From NCBI RefSeq assembly GCF_900182985.1, contig NZ_FXUY01000001.1, positions 1,426,001 through 1,490,000 of the forward strand: a DNA stretch of 64,000 bases. The letters run 5' to 3'. Position numbers and translations under genes: made by a program. Position 1 is the first letter of the stretch. Each line of letters starts with the position of its first letter. Below are positions 25,262-35,259 of this stretch, piece after piece. The notes under the pieces are model-generated. The model saw only the letters and a program-made list of their open reading frames with translations, had not been told where the DNA came from and made no database searches. This stretch comes from Pseudomonas helmanticensis. GTDB lineage: Bacteria; Pseudomonadota; Gammaproteobacteria; Pseudomonadales; Pseudomonadaceae.

Positions 25262-26674
25262 ATGCAAGGAGCCATCAAAGCCGCCGGATATAGCCTGATG
25301 ACGATGTTCGTCAGTTGCGGCGTCGGTGCCCAGGGTTTCACCGCCAGCCCCGAAGAGGCACGCGCAATTGCCAAGGAAGCTTACCTCTATGGCTTCCCGG
25401 TCGTGGAGATGTACAAGACCCTCTACACCCAGGCCATCGACAGCAAAAGCCCGAACTACAAGGCACCGTTCAACCGGATCGGCAACACGGCGGAGGCTTT
25501 TACCGCCAAGGACACCGCATTCGTCACACCCAACGCCGACACGCCTTACTCGTTCGTCTGGATGGACCTGCGCAGTGAGCCGCTGATCCTGTCCTTGCCG
25601 CCCATCGAGGAGCACCGCTATTACTCGGTGCAGCTGATCGACGCCTATACACAAAACTTCGCCTACCTGGGCACCCGCAGTACCGGCAACAACGGCGGTC
25701 ACTTCATGATTGCCGGCCCCGAATGGCAAGGTCAGCAACCGGTGAATATCGACCGTCTGCTGCGCAGCGAAAGCAATATCACCTACGCGCTGTATCGCAC
25801 CCAACTGTTCGACGAAAAGGACCTGACCAAGGTCAAGCAGATCCAGCAAGGCTACAAGGTCGAAACCCTCAGCCATTACCTCAAGCAGAAAGCCCCGGCG
25901 CCTGCACCAAAAGTCAGTTGGCCGAAACCGACGCCGACCATGAGTGAAACGCCGGATCTGTTCCGTTACCTGAACTTCATGCTGGCCTTCGCCCCGCCGC
26001 AGGACGTCGAGAAAGACCTGATGGCGCGTTTCGCCAAAATCGGTATCGGCTCCGGCGCGCCGTTCGACGTGAAGAAGCTCAGCACCGAACAGCGCCAGGC
26101 GCTGGAGGACGGCATCAGCGACGCCAAAGCCGAATTCGCCGGGTTCAAGAAGGACAAGGTCGATAGCCATCAGGTCAGCAGCGGCGATTTCTTCGGCACC
26201 CGCGACCACCTCAAGGGCAATTACCTGTATCGCTATGCCGGGGCCAACATGGGCATCTTCGGCAACTCCGCGGAGGAAGCCAATTACATCGGTTACTTCG
26301 TCGACAAGGACGGTCAACCCGCCGATGCGTCGAAACACGATTACACCCTGCATTTCGACAAGGGCGCCCTGCCCCCGGCCGATGCGTTTTGGTCGCTGAC
26401 AATGTACGACGGCAAAAACAAATTGCTCGTGGCCAACCCGCTCAATCGGTACCTGATCAACTCGCGAATGCTGCCGGATCTTGCGCTCGACGCCGACGGC
26501 GGGCTGACCCTGTACGTGCAGCACGCCAACCCTGGCAAGGACAAGCAGACCAATTGGCTGCCGGCACCCAACGGACCGTTCTACGGGATTTTGCGTCTTT
26601 ACCTGCCGAAACCGGAGGTGGCCAGTGGCGAATGGAAAATGCCCCTGCTCGATCCGGTCAATTCAAAACAATAA
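25262..26674 (+). CDS. Exported DUF1254/DUF1214 protein
   Basis: A 470-residue protein with an N-terminal export signal (about residues 1-23, GYSLMTMFVSCGVGAQG). It has a DUF1254 domain (about 40-170: AYLYGFPVVEMYKTLYTQA, TPNADTPYSFVWMDLRSEP, RYYSVQLIDAYTQNFAYLG) and a C-terminal DUF1214 domain (about 355-465: DAFWSLTMYDGKNKLLVANP, WLPAPNGPFYGILRLYLP). Proteins of this type are common in pseudomonads; the biochemical role is not established. It sits 10 nt after one barrel gene and 12 nt before another, so the three are almost certainly co-transcribed and act in the envelope. ATG 25262 follows AAGGAAAACGCC. Confidence 0.88.
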   Translation: MQGAIKAAGYSLMTMFVSCGVGAQGFTASPEEARAIAKEAYLYGFPVVEMYKTLYTQAIDSKSPNYKAPFNRIGNTAEAFTAKDTAFVTPNADTPYSFVWMDLRSEPLILSLPPIEEHRYYSVQLIDAYTQNFAYLGTRSTGNNGGHFMIAGPEWQGQQPVNIDRLLRSESNITYALYRTQLFDEKDLTKVKQIQQGYKVETLSHYLKQKAPAPAPKVSWPKPTPTMSETPDLFRYLNFMLAFAPPQDVEKDLMARFAKIGIGSGAPFDVKKLSTEQRQALEDGISDAKAEFAGFKKDKVDSHQVSSGDFFGTRDHLKGNYLYRYAGANMGIFGNSAEEANYIGYFVDKDGQPADASKHDYTLHFDKGALPPADAFWSLTMYDGKNKLLVANPLNRYLINSRMLPDLALDADGGLTLYVQHANPGKDKQTNWLPAPNGPFYGILRLYLPKPEVASGEWKMPLLDPVNSKQ

Positions 26675-26686
26675 GCGGAGCTTTTG

Positions 26687-27637
26687 ATGGTCAAGCCTTA
26701 CGTTGTGCGTCCGCTGTTGGCGCTGTGCATGATCGGCAGTCCTCTGCTTTACGCGGCAGAGGGCGGCGTGGGCCGGCCGATTACCGGCCAGCAAGTGTTC
26801 TCCAACGCCGGGGTCGTGCCGCCTGAGCCCGGCTGGATCATGTCGCTGACCAGCATCTGGTACGACGGCTCGCTCAAGGGCAGTTCCGGAGCGCCGATCT
26901 CCGGCGCTGTCAGTGGCGGGATCGACATGAAAGTCTCCTACACCATGGGCAATTTCACCCACGTCTGGGATACCGGCAAAGGTCGCTGGAATTACGCCTC
27001 GGCGATCGGCGTGCCGGTGCAGTACACCGACATCAAAGCCAGCATCACCGGCCCGCGCGGACGGACGCTGGGCGACAGCGATTCCGGCACGCAATTCGCC
27101 GACGCGCTGATCACCCCGATTGCCGCCGGTTACCACTTCGATGAGTTCAACCACATCTCGTTTTCGCTGCCGATCTACGTGCCTACGGGTGCCTATAACA
27201 AAGATCGTCTGGCCAACCCGGGTCAGAACAATTACACGTTCATGCCGACCGTGGCGTTTACTCATCTGGACGGCAAGGGTGGTGAGTTCAGCCTGATGAG
27301 CGCGTTCGAGCGCTACACCGAAAACGACGCGACCGATTACCGCAACGGCAACATCTTCCGCCTCGATGCGCTGTGGACCCACGGCTTCGGCGAAGGCTGG
27401 AACGCCGGTGTCGCCGCCGGTTATATCCAGCAACTGACTGACGACAAAGGCCAGACTGCCAATACCTTCAACGGCTATCGCGGACGTTCGGTCGGTGCCG
27501 GGCCGGTGATCGGCTGGGCCGGTAAATTCGCCGACGCCCAGGCCAACATCAGCGCCCGCTGGGTGCCGGAGTTCGACACCAAGAATCGTCCCGAAGGCAA
27601 CGGCTTCAGCGTCAACCTGACCCTCGCGTTTTTCTAG
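26687..27637 (+). CDS. Outer-membrane barrel of the MetA-pathway phenol-degradation family
   Basis: A 316-residue exported barrel. The signal peptide (about residues 1-23, LLALCMIGSPLLYAA|EGG) leads to the family start EGGVGRPITGQQVF, and the protein ends with a strand of alternating residues FSVNLTLAFF, a typical outer-membrane insertion signal. The Phenol_MetA_deg family is named after genes in aromatic degradation loci and is thought to help uptake of hydrophobic compounds. No degradation genes lie nearby here. ATG 26687 is chosen over an adjacent TTG; GGAG lies six nt upstream. It is co-transcribed with the DUF1254 gene (12-nt gap) and the MoxR gene (23-nt gap). Confidence 0.82.
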   Translation: MVKPYVVRPLLALCMIGSPLLYAAEGGVGRPITGQQVFSNAGVVPPEPGWIMSLTSIWYDGSLKGSSGAPISGAVSGGIDMKVSYTMGNFTHVWDTGKGRWNYASAIGVPVQYTDIKASITGPRGRTLGDSDSGTQFADALITPIAAGYHFDEFNHISFSLPIYVPTGAYNKDRLANPGQNNYTFMPTVAFTHLDGKGGEFSLMSAFERYTENDATDYRNGNIFRLDALWTHGFGEGWNAGVAAGYIQQLTDDKGQTANTFNGYRGRSVGAGPVIGWAGKFADAQANISARWVPEFDTKNRPEGNGFSVNLTLAFF

Positions 27638-27660
27638 ACCGGACACAAAGGACTGCTGCC

Positions 27661-28641
27661 ATGACTGCTCTTACCGACCTCAACGCCCTGCAAGCCAGCA
27701 TCGCCGAAGCGGTGCTCGGCCAGGATCAAGTCATTCGGCAGATCCTCCTCGGTCTGTTGGCCAATGGGCATTTGCTTCTGGAAAGTTTGCCGGGGCTGGC
27801 CAAGACCCGCACGGTCAAGGCACTGGCCAAGCACCTCGATGCGAAGATGAGCCGCATCCAGTTCACCCCCGACCTGTTGCCCTCGGACATCACCGGGGCC
27901 GAGGTGCTGCATCAGGTCGAAGGCAAGAACGAAATCCGCTTTCAGCCTGGCCCGCTGTTCGGCAATCTGATTCTTGCCGACGAGATCAACCGCGCGCCGG
28001 CGAAGGTCCAGGCAGCGTTGCTCGAAGCCATGGAAGAGCGGCAGATCACCGTCGCCGGCAACAGCCATGCGCTACCGGAGCTGTTTATCGTGGTGGCGAC
28101 GCAAAATCCGATTGAACAGGAAGGCACCTATCCGTTGCCGGAAGCGCAGATGGACCGGTTCCTGATGAAGGTTCTGCTCGATTACCCGAGCGCCGAGAAC
28201 GAGAGTCAGGTGTTGCGTTTGCTGCGCAACGAAGAATTCGCCCAGGGTGCCAGCACCACGCCGGCGAAGGGCTTCAGCCTGTCGCAGGAAGTGATCTTCG
28301 CGGCGCGCAAAGAGGTCAGCGCGGTGCATGTATCGCCGGCCATCGACAGCTATCTGATTGATCTGATCAACGCCACCCGCCACCCGGCTGACTACGACGA
28401 AGACCTCGCGCGCTGGATCAGCATCGGCGCCAGTCCGCGTGGCGGCATCGGTCTGGATCGTTGCGCGCGCGCCGATGCGTGGTTGCAAGGCCAGGATTTC
28501 GTTTCGCCGGACAACGTCCGCGCGGTGGTGCATCCGGTGTTGCGTCATCGCCTGCAACTGAGCTACGACGCGGTGGCCGATGGCGTCAGCGCCGATCAGG
28601 TGCTCGACCGGATTCTCGACAAAGTGGCGATTCCGGCATGA
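27661..28641 (+). CDS. MoxR-family AAA+ ATPase
   Basis: A 326-residue cytoplasmic AAA+ ATPase. The Walker A region is shortened to LLESLPGLAKTRTVKALA, in place of the usual GxPGxGKT. Walker B is seen as NLILADEINRAPAKVQAALL, sensor 1 as FIVVATQNPIEQEGTYPLPEAQMDRF. MoxR proteins work with VWA-domain partners as chaperones that mature or insert cofactors in other proteins. The Walker A here reads GLAKT, common in this family. The ATG at 27661 follows AAGGACTGCTGCC. The stop overlaps the DUF58 start by four nt, the usual MoxR-DUF58-VWA order. Confidence 0.93.
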   Translation: MTALTDLNALQASIAEAVLGQDQVIRQILLGLLANGHLLLESLPGLAKTRTVKALAKHLDAKMSRIQFTPDLLPSDITGAEVLHQVEGKNEIRFQPGPLFGNLILADEINRAPAKVQAALLEAMEERQITVAGNSHALPELFIVVATQNPIEQEGTYPLPEAQMDRFLMKVLLDYPSAENESQVLRLLRNEEFAQGASTTPAKGFSLSQEVIFAARKEVSAVHVSPAIDSYLIDLINATRHPADYDEDLARWISIGASPRGGIGLDRCARADAWLQGQDFVSPDNVRAVVHPVLRHRLQLSYDAVADGVSADQVLDRILDKVAIPA

Positions 28642-29573
28642 ACGACGAAGGGCTGGTCTACGTCTCTCTCGCGCAATTGATGGCGTTGGAGTTCAAGGCC
28701 CGCGACCTGAGTTTTCTTGCCCGCCAGCCGCAGGGCAGCATTCTTGCCGGCAATCATGCTTCGCGCCTGCGTGGCCGTGGCTTGAACTTCGATGAACTGC
28801 GCCGTTATCAGCCCGGCGATGATTTACGCCACCTCGACTGGCGCGCCTCGCTGCGCACCGGCAAACCGGTGGTGCGTACCTTCACCGAAGAGCGCGACCG
28901 CCCGGCGTTGATCGTGGTTGATCAACGCATGTCGATGTTCTTCGGCTCGCAACGCAGCTTCAAATCCGCCGTGGCCGCCGAGCTCGCGGCACTTGCAGCG
29001 TGGATGGTGTTCCATGCCGGCGACCGGGTCGGCGGTCTGGTATTCAATGACCAGCGTATCGACAGCATCGCGCCGCTGCGCAGTCGCAAGCGAGTCGAGG
29101 CGTTGCTCAGTCGCGTGGCCGAACAGAACCGCGCCTTGAACGCCGGCAACCGCGATGCCGAGGACGAGGATCAACTGGACAAGGCCTTGCAGCGTTGCCT
29201 CGCCGTGGCCGGGCACGATCATCTGATCTGCATCGTCAGCGATTTCGCCGGCGCCGGTGAACGCACACTGCAACTGATGCGGCAACTGTCGGCGCATAAC
29301 GATGTGATCGCCCTGCAAGTCTACGATCCACTGGCGCTGAAGCTGCCGAGCAACGGCCGCTTGCTGGTCACCCAGGGTGAATTGCAGGTGGAGCTGGCCA
29401 TCGAAAAACGCAACGTGCATCAGCCGCTGGGGGATTTTCTCAGCGGTCGTCTCAAGGACGTCGCCACCTTGCTGCGGCGCAGTCAGGTGCCGCTGATGAT
29501 GATCAGTACCGCCGAAGAAGCCCATGAACAACTGCGCGCCGAACTGGGCAAGAAAGCGGGAGCGCGACGGTGA
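28638..29573 (+). CDS. DUF58-domain protein
   Basis: A 311-residue soluble protein. The DUF58 signature is clear: GRGLNFDELRRYQPGDDLRHLDWRASLRTGKP at about residues 45-75, with RTFTEERDRPALIVVDQRMSMFFGS leading into a VWA-like fold in which the first metal-binding Asp is kept but the usual DxSxS is altered to DQRMSM. DUF58 proteins accompany MoxR ATPases and are thought to be substrate adaptors. The start overlaps the MoxR stop (ATGA), and its own stop overlaps the GTG of the DUF4381 gene, which indicates coupled translation. Confidence 0.93.
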   Translation: MNDEGLVYVSLAQLMALEFKARDLSFLARQPQGSILAGNHASRLRGRGLNFDELRRYQPGDDLRHLDWRASLRTGKPVVRTFTEERDRPALIVVDQRMSMFFGSQRSFKSAVAAELAALAAWMVFHAGDRVGGLVFNDQRIDSIAPLRSRKRVEALLSRVAEQNRALNAGNRDAEDEDQLDKALQRCLAVAGHDHLICIVSDFAGAGERTLQLMRQLSAHNDVIALQVYDPLALKLPSNGRLLVTQGELQVELAIEKRNVHQPLGDFLSGRLKDVATLLRRSQVPLMMISTAEEAHEQLRAELGKKAGARR

Positions 29574-30169
29574 ATCCGAACATCCCCAGCATCGACCAGC
29601 TCAAGGAGTTGGGCCTGCCCGCGCCGGTCAGTTATGCGCCGCAGACGTGGGGTTGGTGGGTGTTGCTGGGGGTTTTGCTGGTGCTCACGTTGATTATCGC
29701 TGTCCGCCGTTATCGGCAATGGCAGCGTGATCAGTACCGGCGTGAAGCCCTGGCGCGACTGGAGCAGTTGCGCAGCCGTAGCGACGACCTCAATGCCTTG
29801 CGCGAATTGCCGGAGTTGCTCAAACGCGTGGCCCTGTCGATGCCCACACAATCCCCGAGCTGGAACCCGATCTCTGTAGGAGTGAGCCTGCTCGCGATAG
29901 CGTCATCACGTTCAACACATTCATCGACTGACCGGACGCCATCGCGAGCAGGCTCACTCCTACAGGGTTCTGCGGCGCTTGGGCGCGAGGATTGGCAAGT
30001 CTTTTTGCAGCAACACTGTAGGAAACCGCTGCCGGCAAACTTCAGCGCGCAACTGGCACAACTCGCCTACGCGCCGGACGAGGTCTTGCGCGCCCTCCCC
30101 GCGCCGCAGCGACAGAGCCTGTTCGAGACCTGCCAGGACTGGGTGGAGCATCATCATGTGGCAGCTTGA
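29570..30169 (+). CDS. DUF4381 membrane protein carrying an in-frame REPIN
   Basis: A 199-residue protein with one membrane segment (about residues 28-46, WWVLLGVLLVLTLIIAV) and a cytosolic C-terminal helical domain. DUF4381 proteins are standard members of MoxR-VWA operons. Residues about 102-133 (VGVSLLAIASSRS to SRAGSLLQG) are the translation of a complete REPIN and match nothing in the family; without them the length is about 167 residues, the normal size. The reading frame is preserved and the C-terminal half (EDWQVFLQQHCRKPLPANF) is intact. It starts with GTG 29570 overlapping the DUF58 stop, and the end overlaps the next VWA gene by 14 nt. Whether the protein is still functional is unclear. 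Confidence 0.88.
   Translation: MNPNIPSIDQLKELGLPAPVSYAPQTWGWWVLLGVLLVLTLIIAVRRYRQWQRDQYRREALARLEQLRSRSDDLNALRELPELLKRVALSMPTQSPSWNPISVGVSLLAIASSRSTHSSTDRTPSRAGSLLQGSAALGREDWQVFLQQHCRKPLPANFSAQLAQLAYAPDEVLRALPAPQRQSLFETCQDWVEHHHVAA
29874..29967. repeat. REPIN inside the DUF4381 coding sequence
   Basis: The arms TGTAGGAGTGAGCCTGCTCG and CGAGCAGGCTCACTCCTACA flank a roughly 40-bp spacer. It lies wholly within an open reading frame and keeps the frame, adding about 32 codons. Confidence 0.95.
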
Positions 30170-31148
30170 TTATCCGTGGCTGTTGTTGCTGCTGCCGCTG
30201 CCTTGGTTGGCCTACCGGTACCTGCCCGCCTACAACGAAGCACGCAGCGCGGTGCGTGTGCCGTTTTTCAGCGCGATGAGCCGCGCAGTCGGCGAAGCAC
30301 CGAGTAACGTCGGCAGTCGACGCAATGCCTGGCAGTTACTGCTCAATGTACTGGTATGGGCACTGATCCTGCTGGCAGTTGCACGGCCGGTGTTCGTCGA
30401 AAAACCCATCGAACGCCAGCAACCGGTGCGCGACCTGATGCTCGCCATCGACATTTCGCAGTCGATGGAAACCGAAGACTTCACCAACGCCAACGGGGAA
30501 AAGATCAATCGCCTCGCTGCCGTCAAAGAAGTCGTGCAAGGCTTTATCGACAAGCGCAAGGACGACCGCCTCGGCCTGATCGTCTTCGGCAGCGGTGCTT
30601 ATCCGCAGGCGCCATTGACCCTCGATCACGCCAGCCTGTCGCTATTGCTGGCCGACACCGGCATCGGCATGGCCGGCCCCAACACCGCGATCGGCGACGC
30701 TATCGGCCTCAGTCTGAAGTTGCTCGACCAGGCCCACGAACAGGAAAAAGTCCTCATCCTGCTCACCGATGGCAACGACACCAGCAGCGCCATCACCCCG
30801 GATCATGCCGCCGAAATGGCCGCCAACAAAGGCGTGATCATTCACACCATCGGTATTGGCGACCCGAGCGCCGCCGGTGAGGCCAAGGTCAATCTGGCGG
30901 GGCTTGAACAGATCGCCCGCACCACCGGCGGCCAGTTCTTTCGCGCCGAAGACCGCAGCGCGCTGGATCGGGTCTACAGCACCCTCGATCAACTGACGCC
31001 GCATCAGGTGAAAACCTTCCGCCACCAGCCACAGCGCGAATTTTTTTATTGGCCGCTGGGCGCGGCGCTGCTGTTGCTCGCGGTGTATCAGCTTGGCGCG
31101 CTGTTGCGCCCGCGCCTGGCGAGCGCACGGCAAAGGCAGGAGGCCTGA
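30156..31148 (+). CDS. VWA-domain inner-membrane protein, BatA-like
   Basis: A 330-residue protein with a periplasmic or cytosolic von Willebrand A domain between membrane segments (about residues 5-20, 55-75, and a C-terminal one near 305-325). The MIDAS motif is intact: DISQSM (DxSxS) with T in PQAPLTL and LTDGNDTSS. The aerotolerance (Bat) VWA proteins bind metal and act with MoxR ATPases. The ATG at 30156 overlaps the preceding gene by 14 nt, and the next gene starts one nt after its stop. A GTGGAG site precedes the start. Confidence 0.93.
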   Translation: MWQLDYPWLLLLLPLPWLAYRYLPAYNEARSAVRVPFFSAMSRAVGEAPSNVGSRRNAWQLLLNVLVWALILLAVARPVFVEKPIERQQPVRDLMLAIDISQSMETEDFTNANGEKINRLAAVKEVVQGFIDKRKDDRLGLIVFGSGAYPQAPLTLDHASLSLLLADTGIGMAGPNTAIGDAIGLSLKLLDQAHEQEKVLILLTDGNDTSSAITPDHAAEMAANKGVIIHTIGIGDPSAAGEAKVNLAGLEQIARTTGGQFFRAEDRSALDRVYSTLDQLTPHQVKTFRHQPQREFFYWPLGAALLLLAVYQLGALLRPRLASARQRQEA

Positions 31149-31149
31149 G

Positions 31150-32730
31150 ATGGACATCAATCTCAGCGACTTGCATTTCCTCCGGCCGCTATGGCTGCTG
31201 CTCGCGGTGTTCGGCGCGCTGTTGCCGCTGATCTGGCGCCGCAGCCGTGACCTGCAACGACGGCTACGCGGCAACATCGCCGAACATCTGCTGCCGCACC
31301 TGTTGGTCACCCCGCAGGATCATCAACGGCTGCGTCCGGTACATCTGCTCTGCGCGCTGTTGATCCTCGGTGCACTCGCGGCGGCCGGGCCGACCTGGGA
31401 GCAGGATCGCCCGGACTTTCTCGAGAATCGCGCGCCGTTGATTGTCGCGGTGGATCTGTCGCCGTCGATGGACGCCAGCGATCTCCAGCCGACGCGCCTG
31501 GAAGCGGCCAAACACAAGCTTCACGACCTGATCCAGCGTCGTGCCGGCGCACGCACCGCACTGATCGCCTATGCCGGCAGCGCCCATCTGGTGTTGCCGC
31601 CAACTGACGACCCGGCGCTGCTCGACACCTTCATTCAGGCCTTGAGCACCGGTCTGATCGACAAACCGGGCAAGGATGTCGGCGCGGTGATTGATCAAGC
31701 CAAGCGCCTGCTCAGTGCCGAGAAAACTCCTGGCAGCCTGCTGCTGATCACCGACGGTGCCGATACCGCGCAACTCGACAGCCTCGACAAACGCCTCAGC
31801 GGCAGTCAACTGCAAGTGCTGGTATTGGCGGTGGGCAGTGAGGACGGCGGGATCGTTAACGGTGCCAACGGCCAACCGAAAATCGATAGCAACGGGCGAC
31901 CGATACTCGGCAGTTTCGATCAAGCGGCAATCAAGCAGTTGGCTTCGGCTGTCGATGCACCGCTCGGCAGCCTGACCCTCAACGACGATGACCTGGACTG
32001 GATCGAGTTGCATGCGCAAGCGCACTTTCAGAGTGCCAGCGCCGAACAGCGTGATCTGCACTGGAAAGATGCCGGTTACTGGCTGTGCTGGCCGCTGTTG
32101 CTGCTGGCGTTGTTCAGCGTGCGCAAGGGCTGGAGCGTCAACTGGATGCCGGCGTTAATACTGGCCGCAGGCCTTGGCTGGCCATCGGCACCGGCGCAGG
32201 CCAATGCCTTGACCGATGCGTTTTTCACCCGTGACCAGCAAGGTCGCTGGGCCTTCGAGCACGAACACTGGCCGCAGGCTGCGGCTCTGTTTGTCGACCC
32301 GTACTGGAAAGGTGTCGCCGCCTATCACGCCGCGGACTACGACCTCGCACTCGCGACATTTGCGCGACTGGACACGCCGCAGGCGTACTTCTATCTGGGC
32401 AATATCTACGTGCGCCGCTTCAAGTTCGATGAGGCGATAGCCGCCTATACGCAAGCCTTGAAACTGCAACCGCAGTTCGCCGAAGCGACGGCCAATCTGG
32501 CGCTGGCGCAGGCTTTGTTGAAAGACACCGAAAGCGCCGAGAAGAATGCACCGCAGACCAAGCCCGACGAGGTGAAATTCGACAAGGCACCGGGCAAGGG
32601 CCAGAGCAAAAAAGTTGCGACCGAGCAGGCCGCGTCCGATGCGCTGTGGTTGCAGAACCTGACCACCTCACCGGCGAAGTTTCTCAAGCAGAAGTTCAGC
32701 TTGCAGGATCAGCAGGGAGCGAAGCCATGA
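31150..32730 (+). CDS. VWA and TPR inner-membrane protein, BatB/BatC-like
   Basis: A 526-residue protein combining the roles of BatB and BatC. Membrane segments lie near residues 15-30, 60-75, 310-325 and 335-350. The VWA domain (about 90-280) has DLSPSM as the DxSxS metal site and [11 protein letters not shown]. After the last membrane segment come TPR repeats (about 400-470: [35 protein letters not shown]), then a charged tail. The ATG at 31150 follows GGAGGCCTGAG. It lies one nt after the preceding gene and overlaps the BatD-like gene by four nt. Fusion of VWA and TPR parts is common in gammaproteobacterial Bat operons. Confidence 0.92.
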   Translation: MDINLSDLHFLRPLWLLLAVFGALLPLIWRRSRDLQRRLRGNIAEHLLPHLLVTPQDHQRLRPVHLLCALLILGALAAAGPTWEQDRPDFLENRAPLIVAVDLSPSMDASDLQPTRLEAAKHKLHDLIQRRAGARTALIAYAGSAHLVLPPTDDPALLDTFIQALSTGLIDKPGKDVGAVIDQAKRLLSAEKTPGSLLLITDGADTAQLDSLDKRLSGSQLQVLVLAVGSEDGGIVNGANGQPKIDSNGRPILGSFDQAAIKQLASAVDAPLGSLTLNDDDLDWIELHAQAHFQSASAEQRDLHWKDAGYWLCWPLLLLALFSVRKGWSVNWMPALILAAGLGWPSAPAQANALTDAFFTRDQQGRWAFEHEHWPQAAALFVDPYWKGVAAYHAADYDLALATFARLDTPQAYFYLGNIYVRRFKFDEAIAAYTQALKLQPQFAEATANLALAQALLKDTESAEKNAPQTKPDEVKFDKAPGKGQSKKVATEQAASDALWLQNLTTSPAKFLKQKFSLQDQQGAKP

Positions 32731-34169
32731 ATCGTCTAAACCCGGCTACTGCCATCGCTGGCAAGCCAGCTCCCACAGGGATTTGCGATGGTTTCACTGG
32801 TTTTGTTCACACTGCATCCCCGTGTGGGAGCTGGCTTGCCAGCGATGGGGCCCGGGCAATCACCACAAGATTCGGCGCTTTGCTGCTGACTGGCCTGTTC
32901 AGCCTCAACGCCTTCGCCGCCGATCCGCAACTCAAAGTCCAGGCCCACCTGCAACCCGCCGACGGCGCCATGGTCGGCGGTCTGGTCGAGTTGCAAGTCG
33001 ATGTCCTCACCGACACCTGGTTCACCAGCGGTGCCACCCTGCCCGACCTCAAGCTCGATGGCGCATTGGTGATGCCACCAGACGGCCAGGCCCAACATCT
33101 CAATCAAACCATTGACGGCCAGTCCTTCAGCGGTCTGCGCTACAGCTACCTGATCACCCCGAACGTCGCGCAAGGCTTCGACATTCCGGCGCTGACCGTG
33201 CGCGCCACACCCGGCCAGGCCACGAAGGAAATCAGCGCACAGAGTCAGCCCGTGCATTTCAGCGCCGCCCAGCCGCCCGGTTTCAAACCCGGGGAAACGC
33301 CGCTGGTTGCGACCGGTCTGCGCTTCACGCAAAACATCGTCAACTCGGCGACCCCGCTGAAAGTCGGCGACAGCATTACCCGCCAGTTGACCCTGCAAGC
33401 CGACGGCACATTGGCGATGGCGCTCCCCGCACCGGTGCTGGGTGAAGTTGCCGGTTTGAGCCACTATGTGAAAACCCCGCAAGTCACCAGCCTCGATGAC
33501 GGTCGCGGTGACATTCTGGGTGGGCAGCGCATCGACGCTGTCAGCTACCGCATCGACAAGGCCGGCGCCTACACCCTGCCGGCGATCGCGGTGAAGTGGT
33601 GGGATTCGGGCGCCAGACAGACGCGCACCACCCAGGTGCCGGCAGTGACGTTCGAAGCGGCAGCCAACAGCGCTTACAAACCAGTGTTCTCGATCGCCGA
33701 GGACCTCAAGCAAATCGGCCAGAATCGCCTGTACTTCTCTGCGCGCTGGCTGGTGTGGTTGACCCTGCTCGTCGTCCTTGTCGGTGCAAGTTATGTCTGC
33801 CGTCCGCGAATGACTCGCGCCTGGCAACAATGGCAGACGCGCAAACACGCCAGGCAGCTGGCCTGGGAGCAATCACCTGACTACGCCTGGCAGCACATCA
33901 ACGGCGAACTTCAAGCCAAGCCGCCACAACTGACGGCGCTGTATCTATGGCTGCGGCGCAGTCGGCTGGGCCTGAAACTGGTCGACGCCGGCCCACGCCT
34001 GCAAGGACTGTTACGCGGGCTTTACGGTCGCCAGCCAACCGCCGAGCAAACACTCGTTCAACTGCGCGAATCCTTGACTACGCTTCACAGTCAGGTCCAA
34101 CAGCAGCAGGTAAAACCGGCGTCAGCCCTGCGCCCGCTCAATCCCGTTCACGAGAAGGATTTCCCATGA
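32727..34169 (+). CDS. BatD-like protein with REPIN-encoded N-terminus
   Basis: A 480-residue envelope protein with periplasmic Ig-like repeats (about residues 68-330), a membrane segment near 345-365 ([17 protein letters not shown]) and a cytosolic helical tail. This is the layout of BatD, the last member of MoxR-VWA operons. The normal signal peptide appears only at about residues 46-65 ([21 protein letters not shown]). Residues about 9-41 ([10 protein letters not shown] to GSWLASDG) are a translated REPIN placed between the start codon and the signal peptide. No better start lies downstream. The ATG overlaps the previous stop by four nt, so translation starts at the old site and reads through the repeat. 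Export efficiency may be affected. Confidence 0.87.
   Translation: MNRLNPATAIAGKPAPTGICDGFTGFVHTASPCGSWLASDGARAITTRFGALLLTGLFSLNAFAADPQLKVQAHLQPADGAMVGGLVELQVDVLTDTWFTSGATLPDLKLDGALVMPPDGQAQHLNQTIDGQSFSGLRYSYLITPNVAQGFDIPALTVRATPGQATKEISAQSQPVHFSAAQPPGFKPGETPLVATGLRFTQNIVNSATPLKVGDSITRQLTLQADGTLAMALPAPVLGEVAGLSHYVKTPQVTSLDDGRGDILGGQRIDAVSYRIDKAGAYTLPAIAVKWWDSGARQTRTTQVPAVTFEAAANSAYKPVFSIAEDLKQIGQNRLYFSARWLVWLTLLVVLVGASYVCRPRMTRAWQQWQTRKHARQLAWEQSPDYAWQHINGELQAKPPQLTALYLWLRRSRLGLKLVDAGPRLQGLLRGLYGRQPTAEQTLVQLRESLTTLHSQVQQQQVKPASALRPLNPVHEKDFP
32752..32848. repeat. REPIN inside the 5' end of the BatD-like gene
   Basis: The arms CATCGCTGGCAAGCCAGCTC and GAGCTGGCTTGCCAGCGATG enclose about 55 bp. 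This is a different REP family from the insertion at 29874, so the two coding insertions in this operon arose independently. Confidence 0.95.
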
Positions 34170-35188
34170 CGAACCCGATGCTGTACCGCCAACGTTTCGG
34201 ACTCGCCCTGCTGTTCAGCCTGGCGTTGCCCCTGCTCGCGCAGGCCAGCGAGCCACTGCCATCGTGGAACGACGGGCCAGCCAAAAAGAGCATTATCGAG
34301 TTCGTCCAAACGGTCACTGACCAAAGCAGCAAGGACTTCGTCAAACCGGCCGAGCGCATCGCCGTGTTCGATAACGACGGCACCTTGTGGAGCGAGCAGC
34401 CGATGTATTTCGAGTTGCTGTTTGCGCTGGACGAGGTCAAACGCACGGCCGCACAGCACCCGGAATGGAAAACCACCCAGCCTTTCAAAGCGGTCCTTGA
34501 AAACGACCACAAGGCCCTCGCCGCGGCGGGCATGGATGGCTTATTGAAAATCGTCGGCGCAACCCACACCGGCATGACCACCGAGGCGTTCGACGACTAC
34601 GCCAAGACCTGGCTCAGTCAGGCACGCCATCCGAAAACCGGCAAGCCCTACACCGAGATGATCTTCCAGCCGATGCTGGAAATGCTCGACTACCTGCGTA
34701 AACAGGACTTCAAGACCTACATCGTCTCCGGCGGTGATACGGCGTTCATGCGTGCATTTGCCGAGAAGGTCTACGGCATCCCGCCGGAACAGGTAATCGG
34801 CACCACGTTCATCACTTCATTCCAATTCAAGGACGGCCGGGCGTCGATCCTGCGCACACCGAGACTCGCGCACAACGACGATGGCCCGGGCAAACCGGAA
34901 AGCATCGAAGCGGTCATCGGTCGGCGGCCGATCCTCGCCTTCGGCAACTCCGACGGTGACCTGCAAATGCTCCAGTGGACTGCCGCAGGTTCCGGCAAGC
35001 GTTTCATGGGCCTGGTGCATCACACCGACGCCAAGCGCGAGTGGGCCTATGACCGCAAATCCGATATCGGGCGGCTCGATAAGGCCCTCGACGAAGCAAA
35101 TTCCCGTGGCTGGACCGTGGTCGACATGGCGTCCGAATGGCGCCGGATCTACCCGTTCGAGTCACCGGTCACCGAGCAGGTGCAATAA
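34166..35188 (+). CDS. Exported HAD-superfamily phosphatase
   Basis: A 340-residue precursor with a signal peptide (about residues 10-27, [17 protein letters not shown]), so it should act in the periplasm. HAD motif I is FDNDGTLW, motif II IVSGGDT, and motif [11 protein letters not shown]; together these indicate a phosphomonoesterase of the phosphoserine-phosphatase-like type. An exported HAD enzyme of this form is often found next to sulfatases in pseudomonads. The start ATG at 34166 overlaps the BatD stop by four nt. The gap to the sulfatase gene is 71 nt. Substrate unknown. Confidence 0.9.
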   Translation: MTNPMLYRQRFGLALLFSLALPLLAQASEPLPSWNDGPAKKSIIEFVQTVTDQSSKDFVKPAERIAVFDNDGTLWSEQPMYFELLFALDEVKRTAAQHPEWKTTQPFKAVLENDHKALAAAGMDGLLKIVGATHTGMTTEAFDDYAKTWLSQARHPKTGKPYTEMIFQPMLEMLDYLRKQDFKTYIVSGGDTAFMRAFAEKVYGIPPEQVIGTTFITSFQFKDGRASILRTPRLAHNDDGPGKPESIEAVIGRRPILAFGNSDGDLQMLQWTAAGSGKRFMGLVHHTDAKREWAYDRKSDIGRLDKALDEANSRGWTVVDMASEWRRIYPFESPVTEQVQ

Positions 35189-35259
35189 GAAAAGCGTGCT
35201 GCAGGACTGCAATAAACGTAAGTCGCAATAAACGACCCCCGCGAAAAGGAGCAAGTCAG

